Source: Paramacrobiotus metropolitanus | Taxonomy: Eukaryota; Tardigrada; Eutardigrada; Parachela; Macrobiotidae | Length of the DNA stretch: 64,000 bases | Direction of reading: 5' to 3' | NCBI RefSeq assembly: GCF_019649055.1 | Contig: NW_026570228.1 | Location: 1,426,001 to 1,490,000, forward strand | In this document: piece by piece, positions 56,636-64,000 of the stretch | How positions within the stretch are numbered: the stretch's first letter is position 1 | Layout: every line of letters starts with the position of its first letter | Translations under genes and position numbers: made by a program | Notes under the pieces: generated by a model | Database searches by the model: none | Told to the model about the DNA's origin: nothing | Seen by the model: only the letters and a program-made list of their open reading frames with translations

Positions 56636-57684
56636 AAAAGAACTTGACCTTTGCCGAAGAAGTGGCGAGATGTAACATTAAAGATGCTTATGAGAAAAAT
56701 GCGGAAATTTACAATAAGAAGAAATCAGAACCGAACTTCAAAGTGGGAGATTTCGTATTGATACGATTACCAAAAGACACGAAACAAGGGAAGAAAGAAA
56801 ACCAATCGGACTTTAAGTCGAAATACGATAAAGTGTGGAAAATTCTCAGTTTCCCGCGACCAAACGAAGCCGAGGTCATTGAGCAGAACCCGAAGAAGGA
56901 AGCAGACTTAAAGGTGGTTTCGATCGACCGGTTGAAACCATGGCACCCTCCATTACCAGATGAGGAAAAGGCAACAGAGCGTACTCAAAAAGATTTGGAA
57001 AAATCTTTTTTCGAACCACCTCTGCTACCCGAAACGGAGAAAGCTAACGGAACAGAAGACGAATCAGAGCGGAGTCCGAAAAATGACTCAGTCACACAAC
57101 AGAAGCCACTTTTCGAACCACCTCCGCTACCTGAAATGGGAGAAGGTCAAACGAATGGGTTAAACGGAGATAAACCGAAACAGAAGCGAGGAAGGAAAAG
57201 GAAAGAGGACAAAGACTTTGAAACTGCAGTCACAATTAAGTTGAACGCAGAAGCTGGTAATTTGGCAGAAAGGTCACTGGAAAAAGATACCGAAACGAGC
57301 TCCAAAGTACCAGAGCGTTCCTCCAAAAAGGACTTGCAACAATCCTTTTTCGAACCACGCACTGCTACCGCAGATAAAGATGACCTTTTGAAACAGCGAA
57401 CGGACGCTGAGATGTCAGAGCGTGACCCGAATTTTTTCGAACCACGCACTGCTACCGGTTATGAGAATGACCTCATAAAAAAGAGAGAAGAGGAGATAGA
57501 AGCGGTCAAATCAAAAGCTGAACAATTGGGCCGTGATATAGCGAAAGCAATTAACGAGCGGAAAGTCAAACAGAAGAAAAAGAAACCGACCCCTACGGAC
57601 TTATTGACCCAAAAGGGCGAACCTGAGGATGCAGCCGAGAAAGAACTTCTTGATCGGATAACTAAAGGACGAGAGAACAAATAA
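56632..57684 (+). CDS. Integrase C-terminal part and disordered tail
   Basis: ATG 56632 overlaps the previous stop as ATGA; the frame is open from about 56575. It contains the post-core helix region and a GPF/Y-like module (FKVGDFVLIRLP, KYDKVWKI, VSIDRLKPW), followed by about 230 residues of charged sequence with repeated FEPP(L/P)LPE and FEPRTAT phrases and a basic PKQKRGRKRKE segment, a candidate nuclear localisation signal. Ends TAA. Confidence 0.7.
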   Translation: MKKNLTFAEEVARCNIKDAYEKNAEIYNKKKSEPNFKVGDFVLIRLPKDTKQGKKENQSDFKSKYDKVWKILSFPRPNEAEVIEQNPKKEADLKVVSIDRLKPWHPPLPDEEKATERTQKDLEKSFFEPPLLPETEKANGTEDESERSPKNDSVTQQKPLFEPPPLPEMGEGQTNGLNGDKPKQKRGRKRKEDKDFETAVTIKLNAEAGNLAERSLEKDTETSSKVPERSSKKDLQQSFFEPRTATADKDDLLKQRTDAEMSERDPNFFEPRTATGYENDLIKKREEEIEAVKSKAEQLGRDIAKAINERKVKQKKKKPTPTDLLTQKGEPEDAAEKELLDRITKGRENK

Positions 57685-57812
57685 CCACATAGACATAAAT
57701 AAGGGGTCACAATAAATTAAAAATAGGAGTTGAAAAGGAAAAAAAAGAAAGGTCACCACTGTGCAAAAAGTTAACCTTTATTGTTTCGTTTTATAGAAGG
57801 TAAGCACAGTTA
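57685..57812 (+). promoter_or_regulatory. Gap with a splice-acceptor-like site before the accessory frames
   Basis: 128 nt without frame. AACCTTTATTGTTTCGTTTTATAG ends at 57795 (split here: a pyrimidine-rich tract then TATAG), resembling a 3' splice site 17 nt upstream of the next ATG. It could serve a spliced subgenomic mRNA like those for env genes. One AAAGGTCAC is present. Confidence 0.4.
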
Positions 57813-58963
57813 ATGGACAGATTGGAACGACAAAACTCGGATAATTCAGACTCGGAAAGTATTGGAAACCCACTAAAAGCATCAACACCTATAAGAATGG
57901 AAGGTGAATACGGTTATGACACCTCATATGGTGAAGGATCAACGTCGTCAGTGGAACGGCTCAGAATGAACCTGGAACAAGTCAAGGAGGTTACTATGGC
58001 GGCCAGGGATATTACGTGTATCACGATCCAGGACAGCAGACGAGTTATCAGGACACGGTTAACTGGGTGCACCACGGCTCACCTGCCGGAACCCAGTATT
58101 CGGGACAAGCAACGGGCGCCCCGTATCAACCGTATCCAGGATCGTATACCCCACCGATGGGACCACCACAAGTAATGATGGGACCGGCAAGAATGTTGAT
58201 GCCGCCACCGCAACAGACCACACCGAGTCGATTTATGGGACATGGTGGATTCAGCGGAACTCCACCACGATCACAAAGGTCATCTCCGATATTACCGCCT
58301 TTTCCGGAGACGGGAGGCTTGTCACTGTCGGATATCGGAGCGCCTCGCATGAGAACACCGCAGCAACTTGGAGCGCAGCGCCCTCATCGTAATTCGCCAC
58401 ACAGAGGAGGAAGGCGACCGAGAGGCATTCTACCGTCACTGGGTCCAAACTTGGACGAGACTGGACCAGATGGTTTACGGCTTACGCCTCCAGGTGAACC
58501 GTCAATACATGCATACGCACCGAAGCTTCCTTTGGATTTGAGAGAGGACGACGCAAGCTTAAATATGATTCCGAATAAGGAGGACAAACTGACGGAAAAC
58601 GACTTGGAAGCTATCCGAGAATTTAATCGGAAATGCCGCGAACTTTATAGAATTCACATGCGAGTTGAAGACGAACACGCATGGTACGGAAAGTTAATCA
58701 GCCTGGAAGCCGTTATTAAACCATGTCATATCGCCCTGAAGGAAAAGACAAAACTGATCGAAAAAGAGCGCAGGGAATACGCGATAAAAGTTGCGTCGAT
58801 GTGGCAATACCACCCGTCGCTAAATGGTAGGCCATGGCCTTCGATCGTCGAAAAGATCCTTAGGTATCTTAAAGTGTTCCCGGAAACAAGACAGATGCAT
58901 CCTACCAGCGTCGCGGGACCATCTAAACCCAGAGCTGAAAAGATGCCCCGGTTGATGAAATGA
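57813..58963 (+). CDS. Accessory frame F (Pro/Gly/Tyr-rich), one frame change
   Basis: ATG 57813. About 50 codons of acidic Ser-rich sequence, then a -1 change near 57950-57990 into a frame open to 58963 (GGYYGGQGYYVYHDPGQQ, then Pro/Met/Gly-rich, then a charged helical C-terminus with YAIKVASMWQYHPSLNG). Composition continues smoothly across the change, so an indel or frameshift within one gene is likely. No known domain. Ends TGA overlapping the next ATG (ATGA). Confidence 0.5.
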
Positions 58964-59121
58964 CGGACGAGGACCTTTTGGCCACAAAGCAGAAGATTGA
59001 TGCCGTATTAACGGAACGAGCAGAAAGGTCACGGGCCAGCTCGGTTGCAGGATCAGGACGTGGACGTACTAGTTCGGTCACAGAACCATCCAGTGGCACC
59101 ACGAAGAGTGGAAAAGAGTGA
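58960..59121 (+). CDS. Accessory frame G, 53 codons
   Basis: ATG 58960 overlaps the stop of frame F as ATGA. Encodes a short helix-prone start (TDEDLLATKQKIDAVLTERA) and a Ser/Gly/Thr-rich end. Stop TGA 59119-59121 overlaps the next open frame as GTGA. Too short to classify. Confidence 0.4.
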   Translation: MTDEDLLATKQKIDAVLTERAERSRASSVAGSGRGRTSSVTEPSSGTTKSGKE

Positions 59122-59521
59122 GATCACCGACGACAAGCCCAAAAGAAACTGATAAGAAAGGGCAGCGAACAAAGAAGCCCACAGAAAGCAAAGCAACACC
59201 AGCTGAGCCGGCAAAGCCACAGGCCCCGATTCCAGTGGGTAGAAAGAGTGTACCACCCACGCCGAAAGGAACAGAAGGTCAGATTCGATTCCCGAAGTGT
59301 AGAAGTTTCACGGCCAAGTACACTGGGGAAGATCATAAAGAACGAAAGGTCACTGCACGAATAGTCGATAAGAAAACGAACAAAGAGATCGACTCGTATA
59401 ATCCCCTCGCGGATAGGTCAGTTATGATGCCATTGGGAAAGAGTCAAAACGGTAGTCAATGAGGCGCTACAGTTTATTCCTCCAGAAGAACGTCATAACC
59501 CAAGAGTTATCGTTCAGATGA
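59118..59521 (+). CDS. Accessory frames H and I
   Basis: Frame H is open 59118-59462 (no ATG at its start): a Thr/Lys/Pro-rich linker, then a folded-looking piece (IRFPKCRSFTAKYTGEDHKE, VTARIVDKKTNKEIDSYNP). Its TGA overlaps ATG 59459 of a 20-codon frame I, whose TGA overlaps ATG 59518 of frame J. Frame I plus J aligns in style with H (VTLRLFADNGEATETITAVIVDPITGDPV in J resembles the H piece), suggesting H and J carry two copies of one small domain. Confidence 0.45.
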
Positions 59522-60951
59522 TGAAGCACGTGGTATCTAAAGTTGCAACCGAAGAAGATGCATGGATCCGTATCAAAGTGGGCACAGATGATGACCACTT
59601 GGCATATACATACACAACGGACGGCAAACTGTTGATCAAAGAGAGAACTCGCTCAAAACCGACGGCGGATCCAGATCCGAAGAAACGATCGTCAGATGAT
59701 TATGAGTCGGTCCCGAGGTATACAGAGGCGACAAGCAGAAAGGTCACCCTCAGACTTTTCGCTGACAATGGAGAGGCTACGGAAACCATAACTGCGGTGA
59801 TAGTTGACCCAATAACAGGAGACCCGGTCCCATATGCCCCATGGGATGTATCAGAAGAGAGCGCCCGAAATGCGAATCAGGCAGCTATTGACCAGCTATG
59901 GGGTCTGATACCGGAAAGCGACCGAAAAGATGCCGTGGTTCAAGCGAGCACACTCATCAGCATGATGCGGCATCGAGCGGAGATTGATGGAGCACATTTC
60001 CGACTCACAAGACGAATGGAAGATGGAACGTACAAAACGGTATTTTACGACGCTAAGAAGAACCCTTTGTGGGAGGTCGCCTCACAGGGATCTCCGAAAG
60101 AGACAAGACACTTGGAAATTCATCCCCCGGCACAAGAAGGCGGAGCCGGAGAGACGGAAGAGGCGCCGGGCACGTCGGCAAATCTAACTGAAACCGGAGG
60201 GGCAAGACGTTCTCTACAAAGAGTGTTAGAGATTGCCCAGGGAAGTCACGAGCACCTTCAGTGTGATGAACCAAACTGTGCCTATTGTAGTCCACCTGGT
60301 GACGACGAACCAGAGACGGAAGACGATAACCCACCTGAGGAAGAAGGCTCAGACGAAGAAACGGCCGACAAGCATAAAAAGCCCTCAAAAGTCAAGCCCT
60401 CAAAAGTCAAACCGAGGAAAGCGCCCAGATTGGAAGAGGCCATGAACCGTGACAAGGTTAAGAAAGGCGATTTTCTCAAGAAACGACGGGAGGAAGAAGA
60501 TAAGAAGAAAAAACAGGAGGAAGAAGATAAGAAGAAGAAGAGCGGTGACGAAAGCGATAGCACAAGCACCGGGAAGAAGAAAAAAGATGAACCAGCGTCT
60601 CATGATGTTGAGATATTGGACGAGTCAGTCGGCGAAGTTGAAGAAAGGTCATCGACACCTACGAAGTCAAAGAAAGTTATTCAATCGGCTACGTCAGAAC
60701 CGTTAAAGCCCAAAGGAAAGGTCATAGCGGTGAAACAAGCTGTCCCCATTGTCATTTCCGCATCCACGCCAAAGGAGCGCAAGGACAAACAGATTCGCGA
60801 AAAAGCGAAACGGGAGACGTCGCGTGAATCGGAGGCATCGGAAGTGAGCCTTCCAAGCACTTCTGACGGTCAGTGCGAGGTCACACACGGACTCGAAAAC
60901 GACACGATCAAGAACCACCGAACCAAGAAGCTTAGCGGAAGCTCTGGATAA
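59518..60951 (+). CDS. Accessory frame J, 477 aa
   Basis: ATG 59518. A beta-rich segment at about residues 75-110 (VTLRLFADNG, AVIVDPITGDPV) is followed by a helical part and a Cys/His cluster (HEHLQCDEPNCAYC) that may bind metal. The rest is extremely Lys/Glu-rich and disordered. No known family recognised. The next open frame overlaps its end in +1 relation. Confidence 0.55.
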   Translation: MMKHVVSKVATEEDAWIRIKVGTDDDHLAYTYTTDGKLLIKERTRSKPTADPDPKKRSSDDYESVPRYTEATSRKVTLRLFADNGEATETITAVIVDPITGDPVPYAPWDVSEESARNANQAAIDQLWGLIPESDRKDAVVQASTLISMMRHRAEIDGAHFRLTRRMEDGTYKTVFYDAKKNPLWEVASQGSPKETRHLEIHPPAQEGGAGETEEAPGTSANLTETGGARRSLQRVLEIAQGSHEHLQCDEPNCAYCSPPGDDEPETEDDNPPEEEGSDEETADKHKKPSKVKPSKVKPRKAPRLEEAMNRDKVKKGDFLKKRREEEDKKKKQEEEDKKKKSGDESDSTSTGKKKKDEPASHDVEILDESVGEVEERSSTPTKSKKVIQSATSEPLKPKGKVIAVKQAVPIVISASTPKERKDKQIREKAKRETSRESEASEVSLPSTSDGQCEVTHGLENDTIKNHRTKKLSGSSG

Positions 60952-61057
60952 AGGGAAAAAAGCAAAGAGCGAACCCGTTAAGACTAAAGGAAAGGGCAAG
61001 ACAGTCACGAAAATCGACGCATTAGCGACGGTTAATTACACTGAACCAGATGGGAGA

Positions 61058-62656
61058 GTGAACTGGACTTCACCTCATGACGAAGAATTTGATGGTCCCG
61101 ATGATGATAATTTGAACACGGTCGATGAAGTAATCAGAGCGTATAACGGAGCTGAAAAGAATTTCACACGAATAAGAACAGCATCGGTGACATCCAAATT
61201 TAAAGCAGGCCTGAAGACGTATTTGAAGAAACAACATCGTAGCTTCACTAAACAAAAGTTCGACGTCGTATTGGAATTCGCGCGGAACGCAGGAAAACTT
61301 ATACAGAAGCACCCGAGTTTCTCGTATGAGGCCAAGTTGTTCAGACCAGCCAGTTCGGATAAAGCGCTGACAACTCCGAATGAAGCGGTCCCAATGCGAG
61401 TAGAAAGGGCAATCGCAGGAATGACAAGCCCATTAGGATCAACGAGTCACCGGATTAGCCAATACATCAACGCAGTTTGGAATGACGGGAATGGGATGAT
61501 AAAGGAGATCGACACGGCAACCGAGCGTGTATTGCCAAAGTTGATTAAACAGAACGTCCTTGCTACAACAAACGCAAATAAAGGACACCCGATCCGATAC
61601 ACGAGAGTTGGTCTAATACCACCGGAAAGACAGATCCACTGTAATATGTCCGACTGTCAGGATATGGAAAAGGTCACAGTTTCATCGAAGACAAAAGGCC
61701 CAATGGACTCGGAATCGGGAAGTGATGACGATACTACAACAACGGCTCCTTCTGGACCTGCGACAGAAAAAGGCGAACAGTCGAAAGGTCATGAGACTTC
61801 AGATAAACGGGAGAAAGAAAAGGTCATGCTCCCGATGGATAAGGCAGCGGCAGAAGCTGAAGCGGATTCGGCGCGCCAGGTGTTTCACAAATCACTGTTC
61901 ATACCATTAAAGGACGTCTTTGAGAAGGAACGATCGAAGTCGGTCGGCGATTTAAAAGGTCAAGAGACTTTGCCACAGGAGGAGAAGAAGACAGCCGAAC
62001 CAAAATCGGCGGGGTCATCATCAGGATCATTGGCAAAGCTGAGGATCGACGAGACAGCGACAGCTGACCCAACGGACTCGACATCCTCCCAGAAAAGTAG
62101 CGGTACACCGGCAAAGGAGGCTACAGATTACATGTTAGGGCCGGCATTGGACGTGAATAATCGTACATGGAACGAAGTCCAGAACGCGCTCCAGATCATC
62201 CGAGAAAAAGAGATGCTTGGTACAGACCTGAAGAGACAAGTGGCAATAAATTCGAACGGAAGGTCGTCACTTAACATGACTGAACGAGCTCTGAAACGAG
62301 CATATAAGGAAGGAAAGCTGGGATGTAAATACAATAAGGACAACAAAGTCGTTTACTACCTTCCGAAGCAGGGTCAGGAACGAACGCCCAGATTGAAAAT
62401 GGAATTGGAGGCCTGGAAGATAGCCATCACAGACGTGGCTTTGGACGCCATCGGCGGTACAAATGGAGCGTCATGGAACGACCTTTCGAACTTCATGGCC
62501 GTCAATTATGAATTGGGAGAGTTGAATATTGAAAGCGATAAGGAGTGGATTAAGAATGCCGTTGAAGCCTTGATCTCGGACGAAGTGCTTCATATTCAGC
62601 CAGATGGCCGAATCGATTTTAAGCCGTATAAACCATCGACGAAAGAATCCGAGTGA
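61058..62656 (+). CDS. Accessory frame K with winged-helix-like C-terminus
   Basis: The frame is open from about 60935, overlapping frame J, but lacks an ATG until 61391, so it must be entered by frameshift, splicing or a non-AUG start. N-terminal half helical and basic; middle Ser/Lys/Glu-rich. The last 170 residues hold two similar helix-turn-strand units (ERALKRAYKEGKLGC...VVYYLP and KNAVEALISDEVLHIQPDGRIDF) reminiscent of winged-helix folds. That resemblance is by eye only. If real, it is the best element-encoded candidate for binding the repeated octamer. Confidence 0.45.
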   Translation: MNWTSPHDEEFDGPDDDNLNTVDEVIRAYNGAEKNFTRIRTASVTSKFKAGLKTYLKKQHRSFTKQKFDVVLEFARNAGKLIQKHPSFSYEAKLFRPASSDKALTTPNEAVPMRVERAIAGMTSPLGSTSHRISQYINAVWNDGNGMIKEIDTATERVLPKLIKQNVLATTNANKGHPIRYTRVGLIPPERQIHCNMSDCQDMEKVTVSSKTKGPMDSESGSDDDTTTTAPSGPATEKGEQSKGHETSDKREKEKVMLPMDKAAAEAEADSARQVFHKSLFIPLKDVFEKERSKSVGDLKGQETLPQEEKKTAEPKSAGSSSGSLAKLRIDETATADPTDSTSSQKSSGTPAKEATDYMLGPALDVNNRTWNEVQNALQIIREKEMLGTDLKRQVAINSNGRSSLNMTERALKRAYKEGKLGCKYNKDNKVVYYLPKQGQERTPRLKMELEAWKIAITDVALDAIGGTNGASWNDLSNFMAVNYELGELNIESDKEWIKNAVEALISDEVLHIQPDGRIDFKPYKPSTKESE

Positions 62657-62987
62657 ACTAATATGAGTGTAATATGCAGCGAGTAATGAACCCTGCATAT
62701 TACAGAAAAAGCATAAAACAGTTTAAAACGAAAGCGAAAAGTGTTACGAAAGGTCAACTGAAAGCAGTACTAGGACTAATAGAAAAGGTCACAGTAGTCA
62801 GAAAGTGCTGATAACGTGAGAAAGGTCACCACGTTACAGTGATAGAAAAGGCAGCAGGAGCTAGGAAAGTCTCAGCTCAGTAACGGAATAGGCGTAAAAA
62901 TGATAGAAAGCCTTATATTATGGAAAGGATTAACGTCGAAAAGGTTACTATGATGGATTGTTTTATAATTGCAGATTGAAGAGAAAG
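62657..62987 (+). repeat. Non-coding gap with three hairpins
   Basis: Hairpin 1: GTAATATGCAG / CTGCATATTAC (62669-62679, 62693-62703), perfect 11 bp. Hairpin 2: TAACGTG / CACGTTA (62812-62818, 62830-62836), with AGAAAGGTCAC as loop, so the octamer is displayed unpaired. Hairpin 3: GAGCT / AGCTC (62858-62862, 62874-62878). Two further AAGGTCA words lie at about 62750 and 62785. TTTTATAATTGCAG ending at 62974 looks like a 3' splice site 13 nt before the next ATG. Confidence 0.65.
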
Positions 62988-63494
62988 ATGGCACAAAAAG
63001 GTCAAGCCCCTTCTAAACGTTCGGGAATGGCGGCAGACATCGATCAGTTTACGGGCTATAATCCAAAGTGTCCGGACTGCTTAAGGAACAACAAAAAGGT
63101 TGACAAGAAATTCCCTTGCTACACTTGTATTCACAAGCTGGAAGACCCACATACCGTCACGCTTGTTGGGATCATGGAAGCCAAACGTGGGAACTTGGAC
63201 GTTTTTCGAAATCTCATAAGCGCAAGAAATTACGGCAGCATCCCAGTAGAAGAGCGAATGCTATTCGAAGATCGTTATCGAGAAGCGATCCGGAACAACG
63301 AACCTGGTTGGGATGACACCTTGGAGCCGTTGAAGTGTCCACAGACAGACGCGTATCGGAAGAAATTCGAAGAGGACCAGGAGAAGATGCGAGTTCAGCA
63401 AATGGAAGACGAACTCCGCGCGAAAATTAATGCGGAAAATAAGAGGCAAGTGAACAGGCTGCACGAGAGGCGTTGCCCAGTACGTCGGGTTTAG
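62988..63494 (+). CDS. Accessory frame L with Cys4 zinc motif
   Basis: ATG 62988 (frame also open from 62958), 168 aa. Near residue 25 is C-x2-C-x12-C-x2-C, a likely zinc site. The spacing is one residue short of the first finger of nuclear receptors and the P-box (EGCKGFF) is absent, so it is not that domain. The rest is helical and charged, with a basic end. Stop TAG 63492-63494; the next frame is open in -1 relation. Confidence 0.5.
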   Translation: MAQKGQAPSKRSGMAADIDQFTGYNPKCPDCLRNNKKVDKKFPCYTCIHKLEDPHTVTLVGIMEAKRGNLDVFRNLISARNYGSIPVEERMLFEDRYREAIRNNEPGWDDTLEPLKCPQTDAYRKKFEEDQEKMRVQQMEDELRAKINAENKRQVNRLHERRCPVRRV

Positions 63495-63508
63495 CTGCAC
63501 CCACGGGC

Positions 63509-64000
63509 ATGGCCAGCCTTAATGAAGACGAAATGCAACTCGTACGACAGTCGCTTATCATTCAAATTGAAACGTTAACGAAAGATCCAGCTGCTATGTC
63601 AGACGAGATATTCAAAATGCTGTTGCGGGAGAAGAAACGATTGCAAGACGGGTTCGCGCCGGCACCATACATAAAGAAGGAAGTCGAAAGACGTATGGAT
63701 GACCTACGTAAATCTCGCCGAACCGAAAGCGATGTGCTGCAAGCACTCAGAAATTTAAACGGGACGAAGGTTTGTTCGACCTCAGTCGCCCCGCATAGAG
63801 AAAGGTCACGCGGACATTCACGTGAACATGAACGGATTTCGGAACGACGGAGCGAAAGGTCACGTGAACATTCTCGTGAAAGGACACGCGATTACCACAG
63901 TGAAAGGTCACGCGAACGCTCCCGCGACCGAGATTACCGTGGCGGAAGAGGATGGGTGCGCCATGGAGACGAAGTTACGGAAATGAGTATTCAAAAACGG
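63509..64000 (+). CDS. Accessory frame M, SR-like, runs off the window
   Basis: Open from 63476, first ATG 63509, no stop before 64000. A helical part (QSLIIQIETL, MLLREKKRLQDG) is followed by an Arg/Ser/Glu/His-rich tract with repeated ERSR and ERSREHSRER phrases, encoded by AAAGGTCACG words, like the RS domains of splicing factors. This would fit RNA binding or recruitment of host splicing factors, which is inference. Confidence 0.5.
   Translation, partial: MASLNEDEMQLVRQSLIIQIETLTKDPAAMSDEIFKMLLREKKRLQDGFAPAPYIKKEVERRMDDLRKSRRTESDVLQALRNLNGTKVCSTSVAPHRERSRGHSREHERISERRSERSREHSRERTRDYHSERSRERSRDRDYRGGRGWVRHGDEVTEMSIQKR

Larger units (their letters stand above)
51265..57460 (+). repeat. Six dispersed TTCGAACCAC..CTGCTACC words
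   Basis: At about 51276, 51363, 57008, 57110, 57347 and 57434: TTTTTCGAACCAC followed by 2-3 bases and CTGCTACC (or CCGCTACC). A one-base spacer difference changes the frame of the second half (FEPRSAT versus FEPPLLP), yet the CTGCTACC word is kept, so it is conserved as nucleic acid. Confidence 0.7.
42990..64000 (+). mobile_element. Giant Ty3/gypsy-type LTR retroelement, over 21 kb, 3' end beyond window
   Basis: One continuous element by shared sequence style: 5' LTR, primer-binding site, leader, gag, protease, RT-RNase H, integrase (order PR-RT-RH-IN, so Ty3/gypsy), then further frames from 57.8 kb to the window end. The shared signature is AAAGGTCA/TGACCTTT, about 90 copies by hand count (a random sequence of this length would have two or three copies of the 7-mer AAGGTCA on both strands). 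No second LTR or polypurine tract is seen. It interrupts receptor copy 2. Giant gypsy elements are known from other animals (Burro in planarians), but no link can be shown here. Several frame changes occur; see individual entries. Confidence 0.85.

Noticed and set aside
62988-63200. Nuclear-receptor DNA-binding domain encoded by frame L
   Set aside because: C-x2-C-x12-C-x2-C is one residue short, the P-box is absent and no second finger follows.

Overview
The window is animal genomic DNA: genes are split by short GT-AG introns (about 70 to 600 nt, longer in the first gene cluster), the families are metazoan (SLC16-like transporter, BTB/BACK, cytochrome b5 reductase, rhodopsin-like GPCR, LRR, natriuretic-peptide-receptor-like ectodomains), and intergenic DNA is full of foldback/MITE-type elements. 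The small secreted and receptor paralogues and compact introns suggest a small ecdysozoan, possibly a tardigrade; that assignment is inference from gene style, not proof.

Layout. 0-2.4 kb: an atypical protein kinase with a long tail. 2.4-7.8 kb: non-coding DNA with repeats. 7.8-10.8 kb: a five-exon gene for a disordered protein. 11.4-12.3 kb: a decayed copy of a secreted Cys-rich gene whose better-preserved paralogue is at 33.3-34.1 kb. 12.6-16 kb, minus strand: a GH16-fold protein with a stop codon just before a membrane anchor, and a CUB-like secreted gene, interleaved with two palindromic elements. 17.3-18.8 kb: a second kinase with a frameshift. 18.95-21.2 kb: a five-exon SLC16-type transporter. 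22.6-25.6 kb: nine exons, all phases compatible, encoding BTB + BACK + cytochrome-b5-reductase in one frame. 26.5-32.4 kb: a duplicated GPCR/LRR cassette (one intact GPCR, two GPCR relics, one LRR relic, one intact LRR gene). 34.3-36.3 kb: nested transposons including a LINE 3' fragment. 36.7-43.0 kb, minus strand: two tandem natriuretic-receptor-like ectodomain genes, both damaged, the second cut by the next element.

43.0-64.0 kb (to the window end, 3' end not seen) is one giant Ty3/gypsy-type LTR retroelement: 5' LTR, an initiator-tRNA-Met-like primer-binding site, a repeat-rich leader, gag with coiled coil and zinc knuckle, then protease, RT-RNase H and integrase reading frames, then at least 6 kb of extra reading frames of unknown function. 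The whole element, coding and non-coding, is saturated with the octamer AAAGGTCA / TGACCTTT (roughly 90 copies by hand count against fewer than ten in the preceding 43 kb). In coding DNA it occurs on both strands and in all three frames, so selection or copying acts on the nucleic acid rather than on a peptide. AAAGGTCA is the consensus of an extended nuclear-receptor half-site. The element also carries several families of small hairpins with compensatory changes and a canonical -1 frameshift signal at the end of gag. This is the most unusual system in the window.

Several genes show single-nucleotide frame breaks (kinase 2, both receptor copies, several retroelement junctions), so uncorrected indels in the assembly must be kept in mind.
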